From Lunularia cruciata (Eukaryota; Streptophyta; Marchantiopsida; Lunulariales; Lunulariaceae): a stretch of DNA of 64,000 nt. A model generated the notes under the pieces. That model ran no database searches and was not told the DNA's origin. It saw only the letters and a program-made list of their open reading frames with translations. The DNA is taken from NCBI GenBank assembly GCA_948567375.1, contig OX419760.1, positions 47,368,001-47,432,000 of the forward strand, in the 5' to 3' direction. A program made the translations under genes and the position numbers. This document shows positions 46,301-59,500 of the stretch, in pieces (the first letter of the stretch is position 1; each line of letters begins with the position of its first letter).

Positions 46301-49019
46301 AGTAGACCTCTCTCATTGATACCCATTGGCTGAGTCCCAAGAATACCCTGCCCACTTGGTCTATCATCCCCAACATGTGCCTAAATTGTCTTAGTAGGCA
46401 CTGAGCTCACAAGTGTCCAAGTAGTGATGCCTATCAAGTGCATCCTATGTTGCTCTGCCAAGCCAAGGCTCATAATCTAGGTCAAACAATTCAAGTCCAT
46501 AACCTGACCTAACACTTGATGCTTGAATGCCTTTAACACTATTGGAACAATGGTAATACCACTAAAAAAATTCATAACTTGCTCTCTCTCATTGACATTG
46601 AGTTCCACCAACTGCTATAACTATGAGTCATAAACAAGTCCAAGACCTCGCTCTTGAAAAGCATGAGAGTCTTAGGAAACTCATAAGTGTGGGTAAAGCA
46701 GCTCATGGCTGTCCAACTAGATTCACCATTGCCATAGGTGGCCTTATCAGCCACTACCACCGTTTGAGACTAGCAACAAAATGTTATCAACATTAAGGTG
46801 GTCTAGTTGTTGAATCCCATCATAGGCACACTATAGAACCTCTCTAAGTAAGACGTTTGTCCACCAAAGATGAAGATGATGAGCTTGTGATCCCACTCTG
46901 GCTACATCCAACAACACAATATGTCCCATCCAAAAATGGACTTGATATGTACTTACCACCACTTGGATACAAGAATCATCCATCAAAGTGATGTTCTCCA
47001 AAATGTAGGCTAGAGAAATAGGCAAATGAACTTGGAGATGTCATAATATACATAACATCTCCCAAACACACCAAAACGTGAGTTTTGGAGACCTTGACCT
47101 CAACCAACACGTATTTGTTCCTAACATGGCTATCCAAAAATCACCAAATAAATGGGCCCATATCTCTCTAGATCCTACACTCCCAACAAGGAAATGTTTG
47201 TAAGCAAGGTCTTTTGGTAACTCCTGACCATTGATATTGGTAATAACTCAAGATACAGATAGGCCAAGTGTGCTACATGATGTAAAAAGACTTGCCTAGT
47301 AGTTTCATCTCTCTCTATATACAAGTACCTTTGTACTCTAATACTTCCTATAATACTGCAAGTAGTCTAGTGTTAATCCTACCAAACAATTCTAATAGAC
47401 ATACTCCTTCTATTGGATATTGCCAAGCAATGAGTGTGGTATCCAAAGGTGACAATGAGATAGATTATGAAGGCTCACTCTCACACTGGTCTCTTGGTGG
47501 TACAAAGGCTCCACTCCAAACTTATTGCACCAACTGATCTACATGCTATTGCAATGCCTCCTTTGAACTCCATAATGGAACATCCAAGGTGGATGGAACA
47601 ATCCTATTTGTACTCCAACTCTGAGTGATCTCCTCTAGTGTTGGAGTATCCTCTTTATAGACATTCCTCTCCAATAAGTCACCAAGCCAAGTAACTAAAC
47701 CATTGAAAGTTGAAATTGATGTTCCCATGGTCCTTGACTATAGTGAGCCAAGATTACCATTATTGAAGTGTATTGGTAGGCAACATACTCATCCCTCACT
47801 GATTACCAACATGGTCTACATAAGAGACTATCTCTTTCTAATAGTCAATATTGAAACCCATAGAGTATAATATCGCAAAGCCAACTAGCACATCATATGA
47901 CTTAGCTACTATTGCAATACCTTGAGCTCTTACCACAAAGCTATCAATTGGATGACCAGGCTGAATCTGGATAACAACCTCTACTATGTACTATGTAGAA
48001 CCACCCCTAGAGATGTTTGGATGTAAAATGGATACCTCTCCACATTGGTCTTCCATAGCTCCAGACTAACAATTATAGTCTTCTCCAACATAAGAGGATG
48101 CGCACCAAAGTCTAATAAGACCCTCTGTGGTTTATAGACCTTCCTTGAAATTCCCACCAAATAGAAAGTTCTCCTATGGTTATCCAACATGACAACCCAA
48201 GGTGTGAACCGTGCTTGCTCAAAGGCAAGTTTGGCTAGTAACTCCTCTTATCTAGCTACTATTGCCTATCATAACCTATTGGTCATTGAGTGGATCTCAT
48301 GCTCTTCAACCAATTCAACTCCACTATCAACCACCTCCGCTCTATAAGCAAGAATCGTATCATTCCTACTCTCACAAAGTATGGCAACCAACCAGAACAT
48401 TGGAGTTGGGTCAACTTCCAATGTAAACATATCATTGGTTGAAAACAAAGGAAAGCGTATAATCAACTAAGCCACTTCCAACATCAAGCTAGAATCAATC
48501 TGTATAGTAGTAGGTAGTTGACTAGCAAGTAGTCTATCATGCACTCCATCACCACCTACCACATTTGCATTAGAATGTCTAGAAGCCATGGATGTTATTT
48601 GTAGTGCCTCAGAGAGTGTGAAAGACTAGGGAAGTCTGACCTATCTACAAGCCTCTCCTCTTTATAGGTCCAACTCCATTGATGCTCCTCTAGGCTCTAG
48701 AGCACATATTGCACTCCTAGTTACTATGGCAGATGTACTACTTGTGCTAATTTTCACATGAAGTCCAAAACATCTCTATCACTTGCATAAGAGGTGGAAG
48801 CCTTGGAAACCTTTTGGGTGCTATGGTTCTGATCTCCTTTGAGTAATGGCCATGCTAGCTAATCATTGCTCTAATTGCTCAATTTGAGTAACCATGGTTG
48901 TATTAAAAGTAAGGGCAAGTATTGCATCCTTGCCATGTGTGGATCCTCTACCACCATGTCCTCCATGACTTGGAGCTCCTCTACCACCTACCACTCCATA
49001 ACTTCATGTGAAGGTCAAA

Positions 49020-49154
49020 ACATTGATCACTATTGTGACCAATTTCATGGAAATGGTCACATTGTCTCTATGCCGGTTGTGATACACTAGATGTATCATG
49101 TTTGTTGCCCTAAGTACACTCTCTCTTGTGGTGAAGTCCACCACAAGTTCAACA
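49020..49154 (-). pseudogene. family-2 gag with two zinc knuckles, both broken
   Basis: Minus strand: first knuckle CDHFHEIGHNSDQC (49020-49061) has Phe where the second Cys belongs. Second knuckle C-stop-T-CGGLHHKREC (49116-49154) has the CCHC set but a TGA inside. A double knuckle distinguishes family 2 from families 1 and 3, in which I see one. Confidence 0.7.
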
Positions 49155-51149
49155 AGCAACACCACCATTCATTGGTTGTTGTTAACCTAAAAGTGAAGGT
49201 GAGGGTCTAGCTCCACTAGGCCTCCTACTTGCTCTATAGGATCTGGGTTGTCCACTCTACACTCAAAAGCCATCATGGCATGGTGCACTCTAAAAGAAGA
49301 AAAAACTATAGATGAGGTCTCCCTTACCAAATTCAAATGTCATCATTCTCTTCTTTACCATGTTGAGCTCAATGCACTAAGTTAAACCAAAGACCACTAC
49401 CAAAGTAGGTGAAGAAGCCTATAACATCATAGCATCATGTACTCTACGTTGCAACTCCATGTCTAGAATCCTATACCAAAATTGGATTGCTTATGTCTTA
49501 GTAACTCCTTGAGTAAAATTGATCATCCATCTCATATGAATGTATGCCTTGTGTAGGCTCTCTGTAGCCTTTTGTTAGAACTCTTGCAAGCTCCTCAACT
49601 TGTCAATCTATACTTCCTAGTAGTTCTACCTCAAACACTAGAGGAACTCCACGATGGGATTAAACCTTGGTACTACATCACCTCTTGTAGTGGTACATCT
49701 ACTTGTAGTAGCACATTTCCATCTAATGTACCTCCACTAGCTCCACCAATGCTATTAGAGCTAGAATTTGTGGATACTGCCGATCTACCCTAGAAACCAA
49801 GCCTTAAGTGATGGATTTATAGTTTGGAGACCAATAGTGTCTCCATAATTCTACTCCTCCAAGTGAGTTGTCATAAATTCATGATTGTCATTCATTAGTG
49901 GACCTTTCAAGTGTTGAAACAACCCTTCAAGTGCCATGAAAGGTGTGAACAAAGTCAAGTTCCACATCTATTGTAAATCACACAAACTATCAAATTCCTA
50001 GATAAAGTCATCCAACTCAATGGTACCCATTGTACCAGAGCAACACCAGTGGCCTTTGGAGATCTTATAAATCTCATCCACGTCCCACAACAACGGTACA
50101 AACACACCAAGTGCACTCTAAATTAAATCAACTCTTGTGTCAAATTCCAACTTAGAGATAATCTCTTCCTTCATTGGGACCTAAGATACAAATTGATACC
50201 GAGCACCACTTTGAGTAAACCCATTGTGTATTTCCATGATATCTCCTCCAAAGTCTCCAAGAACTCCATCGTGACAAAGTAACCATAAACTACAAATTGC
50301 AACCCGTAACCATTACAAGTATCACAGCAAGAATCACCACCAATTGCCACCACCAACCAAACACCACCCACTAATGTAGCTCTAACTACAATAACTACAC
50401 TAAGGGAAAAGGCGACTTGTAACTTGCCATTACAACACGCATTCTCATGATCTACAAGTCATCACTTCTTGCCTCACCAAAGAGAAACATAGGTAGTATG
50501 ACTGGTCATCATTCAAACCTTACTATCAAAAGCACATCAGAGCACCAACACTCTAAATTTGAAGCAACTCACACAAACAAGGTGCACAAATAGAAAGTAG
50601 AGAATGGAAGGGATCCAATCACAAAAAGTTTAAACAAAAACCTTCCATCTCATAAATTAACACAATATTGACTTTGCCACCATTTAGCATTTGATATAAT
50701 TGGAGTATCTATCTACTTCCTAAGCTATGAGGATCATCGAGAATGAGATTAATTTCCTCTAGCCAAAATCTGATATAAATTCTCCACAAAATCTGATATA
50801 AATGGTTGATTACCAAATCCTCAACTAAATCTTCATTCAAGCCAAATTGGAATGATGGTGATCTCCAAATCTATAATTTGTTAGAATGGGTTCACCATTC
50901 CACCTTTAATGTTTTTTTTTAACTCAATTTGCACCAAATTGGTCCTACTTTCACCTCCTAAGCTCAAAACAACCACTGTCGCTTGAAATTCACTCTATTT
51001 GGCTCCAAATTAGGCAAGCGCTTCTGCACACAATCACTCTAAGGGAAATCTAAATTGAAATCAAGGTACCAACAATCAACCATGCTTGGAGATACCACCA
51101 ACACCCTCAGTTCAAGCACCCAATTTCCCCCTGACTTTCACTTCTTTGA

Positions 51150-51575
51150 TATAATTAATTCTTCATCAACTCAAATCAGATCCACACTTTATCATTCACT
51201 CCACAATTGGGCACTGACTAAAATCAAGCCACACCCACTCTAGCTAAGAGATTCCAAATAACACTTACCGGCTTTTTGTCCACCATAGCCAAGAACTTGA
51301 AGGCTCAATATCAGAGAAGTAAACTCTTTCGAGCTGTATTTCCAAGGTATACCTTTGATCTTGACCTAGATCTCCAACCCTGACTGACCCATTGATGGCA
51401 CACCTAATGGTATAAACGGGGCAAGTGACGGTGTGTCTCACCATGTAGTCAATACCCCGAACATGAACTCTGACCATCAACAAGTAATCTATGAGTACTT
51501 GCCAAAATACCTCTGACTACCAACACTAATACTCCAATACCCAGGCAATCTAGGTGCAAGGCTATGAATGGTATG
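51150..51575 (-). repeat. family-2 5' LTR of G, right part decayed
   Basis: Parallel to 42450-42810: shared landmarks CTCTAGCTAAGAGATTCCAA, GGTATACCTTTGAT, CTAGATCTCCAACCCT, GACCATCAACAAG and AATCTAGGTGCAAG. The expected LTR start (about 75 bp more) is not found on the right, so this end is truncated or too diverged. Confidence 0.7.
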
Positions 51576-51814
51576 ATAAAGGAAGTTTAACAAAGGAGTA
51601 TTTTCTTTGAAAATATCCTCCTCTTTTATTGTAACTCTTCCTCCCAATTCATCAGCTATGCTTTACCCATCCCCATACTCAAAAGTGAAGGTGGGAAATG
51701 TTGGCTCTCTCACCAAACAAAGTATCCATTAGATCATAATAAGGATAGATATAATTCATTTCTGCTCTACAATTATACATCTAGGCTTTATCTCCTTCTT
51801 AGTAAGACCCTCAT
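51576..51814. other. unassigned stretch between two retroelements
   Basis: About 240 bp with no ORF or recognised repeat; may be the lost end of relic G or host DNA. Confidence 0.35.
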
Positions 51815-52282
51815 CTACAAAACACCGAGGAGAGAAAATAGAAGAATGGAAATTGGAGTGAAAGATCACATTGGTATACTTGAATGAAGGAAACTCTGAA
51901 CGCTTAGCATGAGCTTGGGCTTTATTATTCATAAGGAACATACAAGGTTCTTGAGAAGTTTCCTAAAAGTTATTTTCTTGGAATGCAAGCCAAACTAACT
52001 AGGAAGTTTCTCAAGAAACTTTCTTCTTGAAGTTGTTTATTTAACATGTAAGCTAAACTAGTCATGAAACTTCCCACAAAATTTCCTCCTAAAAATACCA
52101 CTTGGCATGCATGCACATTTCCTCCTAAAATCATCACTTTATCATGCACATTACTCAATTATTAAAAGGTACCAAAAATTTTCCTAGATGTTCTAAAATA
52201 CTTTTATAATTCTTAACTAATTTAGCCTATTTGCTATTTCATTAATTTTGATTATTTCATCTATAAACTCCATATTTTTACA
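51815..52282 (-). repeat. ancient family-1 solo LTR
   Basis: Minus orientation. Landmarks of the family-1 LTR remain in order: ACCGAGGAGAGAAAATAG, ATTGG, ACTTGAATGA, GCTTAGCATGAGCTTGGGCTT, AGGTTCTTGAGAAGTTTCC, TGCAAGCCAAACTAACTAGG, TTAGCCTATTTG and CTCCATATTTTTACA. Many AAGCTT palindromes have become AAGTTT or AAACTT. No internal region adjoins it. Flanks TCATC and TCACT match poorly, so the target duplication is uncertain. Confidence 0.72.
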
Positions 52283-53512
52283 TCACTTATGTATTTATAC
52301 TTCTAGACCCTAGCTTCTTTATAGATTTCATGTACCGGCCAAATCTTTCTACAATCTCTCTCTATTCATGGATGTGGAGAACCTCTTCTTGAGTCTTAGA
52401 GGAAAGTAGCTATGTAGCTAAATGAGATATCTTTAGGAAAAAGAGCTCAAGAATAACATGCAGTCCAACTCGTGTGTGACATTTTATAATGATATGGTGT
52501 ATGTGAGATGCAGCCTGAGAGCAATATCATCCAACCAAGACAGAAATATACAAAAGTAGAAGTTGAGAGAAATAGTATTTTTAAAACGAAATGCAGTATC
52601 TTCAAACTTGGACTGAGCTAATCCTCAGAAATTCTTTTTATACCATAATTTCTCCAATTTGGTTTCTTAGTAAGGTCTACGTATATATGAGACCACAACG
52701 TGATAAACCTCAACTTGCTCTTGCACCATATCATCCTAATCCCCCATGCGGGTTATCATTACACAATATTGGAACATCGAAAAGCGCTTACAATGAGGGC
52801 TCCCCATCTGAGTGACTACGACACTTGATGTCAAATGACGTAACTGTACGCAACAGTCTTAGTAAGTTATTGGGCTTTCCATTGTCCCATCCAGATGACC
52901 AGGCCACCACACTACTTGCTACAAACTCGTATCTCGCAGTTCTGCTCAGTAGCTTCGCAATAGCTACAATATTCGTTTCCGTCTTGAATGCCTACCAACA
53001 TCTATCTATATTTTCCCCGTAAATGAGGATTCTCCTTGACTTGAATAAAGGGTGTCAACAGGTATTTGGCCTCTATAGGTTGCTGCCCACCCTCGCTCCT
53101 AGTTTAGTGCACAACTCGATCTGGCACACCAGTAAGGTGTCTAGATTATTGACTACCACCGCCGTCATAAATTTTGTCTCAGATTCACTTCTTCCGAAGC
53201 AGAGATGTCACCATCAGAGGATGCATACAACTCTCGTACACGCCACTCGTTAACAAACGGAGCTGAGGGCAAGGAGAAGTTTGAATCCGGAATACCAGTC
53301 TATAAGAGTGTATGCGGAGCATGCCAGAGCAATTTACCTCACTTGTACATTACATCAGATGACCGTTGCATACTTGTAACACATCAGCAGCGGCGATCGC
53401 TTACTTCTGTAGTGAGTACTTACAGCATTTTGCACCAGTAACCACGACCGTGGGTACAAAGAAGTTAATCGTCAAAAAAGATAAAAGCTCGAGGGATCTC
53501 CTTCAGTTATAA
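52283..53512. other. intergenic stretch downstream of the ABCG gene
   Basis: Contains several short ORFs on the plus strand (for example 52825-53022 with a hydrophobic middle), none with recognisable family. The right end presumably includes the 3' UTR of the transporter. No further repeat identified. Confidence 0.45.
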
Positions 53513-56500
53513 CTATCGATTCTGGAAATTGAAAAACTTGATGGAAAACATGAAAATGCTTCCAAATAATAGGGGAAATACTACAAGCATTACAGCTACG
53601 ACAGGAAGGAAATCATAGTTGAAGCCGAAGGAGTTGTTAATGAACTGTTTCACTGTCTGGACTGAACCATCATTCAGTTTTACGTCTTCCTCCACGTTGC
53701 CGAACTGGGAGACCAGTAGACCATATAAGGTCCAAGAAACTGGACATGACCAGTAGTACCAGATCCACCATTTTGGAATCCTCTGTGACAATATTCAAAT
53801 GAAAATCTACAAGCTGTCAGCATATCTTTTAAATCTATGACAGTCGTTTCAACATCATGAATCATAACAACTATGACAAGAATCATATCTCGTCATCGAT
53901 TGCAATCAAATCTAAAGATACTCCAACACCACACATGTAATGGCTGTATGAATATGGAACCCATCCGTTAGAACACGGTTGTATACCCACGTAAGACTGG
54001 AGACGACATGACATGGCGAACCAGCAAACATAATTTGTAAAATCCCACTGCGCTTCCACATTCTATCCGTTTGAGCTATTTGATGAAAGGGGAGCTTACC
54101 GTTTTTGGTACAAGGAAGCCTGAGAAAAGGTTGAATATTGAGTAGAAGAATGCAGCCACTACCGCTGCCAGTTGATGATTCGGGGTGAGAGCGACCGCCA
54201 TCATTCCGTAGTAGGTGAAGTACAGAAAAGTGAAGAACATAAAGAACACGTACCAAACAAATTTCGCGGTAGTCCATTCCAAGCCAATCATAGCATATGT
54301 AATAAATGAATATAAGACGGTCTGCAGCAAAATGTAGGGGACTTCTATGGCAATCTGCAACCCAAAAATTTCATTACAGTCAGCTCCATACTGCACTTTT
54401 GACTCGGAACTGCTGCATCGGGACTCAACCCAACAAAGTATAAACAACTGCAATATTCTACTGCATTGTACAACACTCTTTGCACCATAAAAGAGCGAAA
54501 ATTGGTCAAATTCAGCACAGAAGGTCACATACTATCTGGCTATTCATACCCTTATCCCTGGCGGCTAAACTAGACTCGAACCTTCACAAATCTTTAGTCC
54601 AATATATATTTTGGCGAATGTGAGAAGGGGGCAAAAGAGACAAGACCATTACATCGAACAAAAGGAAGGAGATTTTGCTGGCATAGATACCTGGGAAATG
54701 GCGTATGGTATAGCGGAATACATCCCGGCAGCTCGTTCTCTATAAAACACTGTTCGTTCTGTTGCGACAATGGGCTGAACTGTGGAGGCGTTATTAACTC
54801 CAATAAACAATACTGCACCATACATCGCTCCCATGATACTAAAGAGGTTGGTTTGCTCCGATCTGCACGCAAGTTAAATTATGTTAGAACGGAAAATCAC
54901 TAAAACGTTATCAAAATCTTCCCAATTTGTAAGCACTTTACTTCAAGCCTCAAAGATAGAATCATGAATCAGACATCGCATGTAGAAGAAGCCATCCAAA
55001 AAAAGTAACATGAAACACACACTTACCGATCACTGCCCAAATTCCAGAAGATTGAACCAAAGAGTACAGCAGCACCGATGGTGAAGAAAAACCGCACGTT
55101 GTTGTAATCAGGACTCCGCCAGTAAGTGATATATTGCTTCCACAAGCATGAGGAGACTTGAGACATAAATGGTTGCGAATATTGAGAAGGAAACCACAGG
55201 TCTTTGGCATTTGGAGCAGGATGACTGAGTTCATGAACCAGGGCCTTGTTACGTCTGCATCAGGCTTGTAGAGTTAGACGCTGCTTAGAAAATGATACAA
55301 AAAACGATGACGAAAACGATACAAAATTGCTAAAAGTATCAAATGAAGGGACTACTGCAATATTGGGATGAAAGGAAATAATCAGGTAAGGTAGAGGAAG
55401 GAACTAAACGCACTTATATAGAGGAGACTTTGCGTAATAATCAGCAAAATCTAATCCGATACGAGTCTCCACTGACGTATTGGTAATTTCCAACATCCAA
55501 GTAGCTGGATTGTATCCATCTTTGATTTTTGGTACACCAGGTACGGCCTGAAAAGAGAGTCACGGTTCACAGATTCAATCTCACATCCCACTAAGTTGTT
55601 CACTGCGTTCACAACATTGCAAATTCATCATGATCCGTTGTCAAACGGGAAAAGCATTCTCACCTGGAAGTACTCCACAAGCTTGTGTGAGTGTCGCCCC
55701 AAAGGTCCTGCGTATATAATTTGTCCACCTCGCTTTAAGAGAAGGAGCTGCACAAAACCAAAAGACACTGTTTAATTAAGAGAATCTTCTCTTGACCTAT
55801 ATAATTTATCTTCTTCGTAGTTCGAGCTTTCCCGAATTGCAATTTTCCGGAGCTTTCGTCCACTGGTTGCATTCCACTTCCATAACTCAATAAGATGGTA
55901 CGTACCTCATCGAAAGCCTCAAAAATATCAATACTGGGTTGATGAATCGTGCAGACCACTGTCCGCCCTGTATCTACCGTGTTTCGAACAGTTCTCATGA
56001 CAATTGCTGCGGCACGAGCGTCAAGACCAGAAGTAGGCTCATCCATGAAGATGATAGAGGGATTAGCTACGAGCTCTACAGCGATAGTTAACCGCTTCCG
56101 CTGCTCAGTAGATAGTCCAGTTACTCCAGGAAGTCCCACTAGCGCATCCTTCAGAGGTGTTAGCTCCACCAGGTCCATGACTTCATAGACAAATTTCTGC
56201 ATAGGTTAACATGTAGGATCTGTTAAAAGGTTTTAGTTTTAAAGCCTTACCCAAACTTTTTGTTTTGAGCCTCTACGCCATAGACATGTACATTCTTCAC
56301 GAATCAAGTAGGATCTCGAAAGGACATACCGATTTGGTTTCGTCATCGACGTCTTTGGCCAGTCGGAGCCATGCACTGTAGATTAAAGATTCATGTATAG
56401 TGACCTGTGGAGAATGAACATCGGTCTGTTCACAGTATCCAGATATACGGGCAAATGTTTCCTGCTTCTTCGGAAACCCAGAGATTCTTATATCACCCTC

Positions 56501-59500
56501 AATATATCCTCCAGTTTTCCTTCCAGCTAAAACGTCCATCAGCGTGGTCTTGCCTGCTCCACTCACTCCTACCAAAGCAGTGAGAACACCAGGCCGAAAA
56601 GCTCCTGTCATGTTTCGCAGTAGCTGTAACTTGTCTTCTGCAGCACCCTGTGCTTTCATTTCCTGAAAGAAAGAAAGACCAGGTGGATTGCTTGACATAG
56701 TGATTCTTGCTGGCTAGAATTTTGCTACAGGCCGAAATAATACCTACTTGTTGAGCATGCGTGTATAAGCGTCCGTATCTGAAGATGTTACATGTTGAGA
56801 TAACAAGCTAACGGACACATGCATGTGAAATGAGAACTCGAAAGGCAAACAACTGATGTACACTTCACAACAGTGACAGGACTGTATGTTGAGCTTGTTC
56901 AATTTTCGTAAGCTATCTCCGTGGTTGACTGTATAGATCAAAACATTAGTAACGAGGTTTGCAAAAGTCTTCTTATTTTCCAAATTTCACAACGCAAGAA
57001 GTAGAAATATGAAACTTACTGCGGGCATATCGACATAATACTGCACTTCATCAAAGCTAATTGCCAAAGGTTGGAATGGCAAAATCATCCCTCGTTTGGC
57101 TGCGAACCCGGCCGCAGCATCCATTTCCATAGACTCCCTGAAGGCTGATGAAGTACTCAGTCTGGACAAAGCTATGTCTCCAGATTCCCTTCTATCCAGG
57201 GTTAAGGAGCTCTTACGAGGTCTCAGAGTATCACCTGATCGATGAAAAAAAATTAGCAGGATTCATAATCTAGATATTGAGAATCTGAACGATGGCATCA
57301 CTTTTTAATTAACTTCAGGCTCTTACCACTAAAAGATGATAATGATCGAGGAATGGACGTCTTCCGAGATGTAGATGATTCCTGCACTTCGCCCTTGAAA
57401 GTAGCCTGCTGTTCAGCTAGCTTGTCCTTGGATATTATGGCTTGAGGTTTGCCGACAGCTTTTGGGTAGAAGTCGAAGTATGAAACGAAGAGATATTCAG
57501 AAATTTAAGACGCACAACAATAGCTTAAAATAGACAAAACATGAACAACATAGTTTTATGCCTGAAGATGTTCTCAAGTCATGCTATTTGCTGTACTGAC
57601 TTAGCAAAGCATAGATTCCCTAGAAATTTGAAACAGGAGAGAAACTTACGGTCAAAATATGTCAAGGCAAGTGTAAACAAGATGTTGAACAGAACTGTAT
57701 AGCCGATCATAGCACCAACTGCCAACCAGTACCAGTAACCTCTTGTAAAACCACCAACAGACTTCAAATACTGCTTTCCTAGAGTATCTATAATCCCGTC
57801 AATTGTCTCTGCCTGTATATACAGAGCGCGAGGGAGTAAGTTGACATGAAAAGAGTGGCATGTTTCACTCGTGTCCTTAAAAGGGAAACTTGTTGGGATC
57901 TGAGTGGGCAAAAAGAATAATTGAAGAAAGCCATAACTCTACGTCAGCATACAGCTCAAGTGAAGAACAATATTATGTACTTGAGGAAGAGCAAGTGTGG
58001 ATCCCTATTATTATGTTCAAGTAAATTGCACTCTAGATGCACACGAACTAAATATGAGAGTGAGGAGTTACTTTGTCCCATTGTGGAGCGAGATACTCAT
58101 TCACGTTGACACCCAGTTGAGCATAAGACAGTGGAGATATCCAATAACCCCAGATCCACCAAGGTTTTATTGAAGTTCTTGGAATGAGAAATCCTCCCAG
58201 GACAAATATGACGAGGAGGGAAAAGGATCCTCCTGTGTTTGCAACAATCATCGTACGGCAAATTCCAGCAATTAAACGGAAAAGTGCTGATGACATCTGG
58301 TGCACCCAGGTGAAGAGAAAGAGCTGACGGAAGAACCTGCCCAGGCAGCCAAGCGATTTCAGATTAGAAGCTTGAAGTACAACCACGTCAATACAGCAGT
58401 GTATCAAGTGCACTACAGCTGCGAACCCATGAAAGGGACTTCTGTAATATCTGTACAGGGAATCACGAATACGGGCATAATTTAGGGAAAGCTTATAGAC
58501 AGATTCACCACACAGCTTTGACAAGAAGTTGGTATGACACCATTTCCACTCTCACCTGCCGGCAGCAGGGGCAAACCCTATGGGATAATATGTAATGATG
58601 ATCCACATTGTTGCTTCCAGTACAGAAGCTGGAATTCCAAGAATTAGTGTAGACAAGCTGAAGGTCCATGGTGGATAGAACAATAAGTCTCTTTGTTTAT
58701 AAAACACTGGTAGACGGACAATAGTCATTGAAAGTTCGGCGAAACCATTGAACATAATGCTAACAATCCCGAAGAAGAGAGCTCCACCAAAGACCTGCGC
58801 GTCTTCCATATTATCTCGAGGCATGGTCGTGCGGAAATACATGGACATGGCTATAAGAGCCATTATGCAAATCTGCAATGTCCGGTGAAACAGTCAGGAA
58901 AGTTCAGAAACTTGTATACAGTTTATGTTTGAAGCAGATGCGTTGTAGTAAGTAGTTTTGAAAGCAGGAACCCTGGGAAATACGCGTGCATCACAGAGTA
59001 CAAAGTTTTTATCTTTGGGTCACGAAGAGTTTACTTCAAGTCATCGTACCTGAACAGTTTTGAAAATGTAAAGAAAGGAATTCCTTCTCATGAGCAACCA
59101 TTCCCTTTCAAAAGAAGTCTTGAAAATCTCCCACTTTGTCACTGAATACTTGTCGTATGAAAGTGCTGCTTTATGACTCCTCGACTTGTCGTACGAGACT
59201 TGCAGCTCCTCATGCATTTTTTGTCCCACGTGAAACTTCTTGAAAGCGTCCACAAAATCATTGGAAGAAGTATATTGGTAAGGTTTGGTTTTGTCGAACC
59301 AATATTGCTCCTGATCTCTCATCGACGTCACCTGTACAATAGTACATTTCAAGTTGACAATCAGGCACTAACAAAGTAAAGGCCAGACCACACTAAGTTA
59401 TCTTTCTAGCGTTGTAGCTCGCAACGTGACCAAGGGAAATAAGGCGAGGTTATGGTGTTCAACTCGCCTCTTGCAAAAAGTCAGCGACTCCCTTCCTGTC

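Larger units (their letters stand above)
42419..51575 (-). mobile_element. family-2 Ty3/gypsy relic G
   Basis: Old minus-strand element. Its 3' LTR is 42419-42899 plus 36737-36781. Its 5' LTR is recognisable at about 51150-51575, where the text runs parallel to 42450-42810. In minus order: two gag zinc knuckles (49020-49061 and 49116-49154), protease-like LDFGAHPLML (about 48105), reverse transcriptase (45.4-45.95 kb, polymerase motif decayed to CIDE near 45460), RNase H (44.8-45.2), integrase (43.9-44.4) and the C-terminal CHLPKIDG segment (43.2-43.35). Stops and frameshifts are everywhere. Confidence 0.8.

Noticed and set aside
49572-49793. Plus-strand ORF of 73 codons
   Set aside because: Antisense to the gag region of relic G.
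51815-52282. Target duplication for the old solo LTR (TCATC/TCACT)
   Set aside because: Only three leading bases agree; not better than chance.
52825-53253. Small membrane-like ORFs downstream of the ABCG gene
   Set aside because: No recognisable motif, no splice context; indistinguishable from chance.
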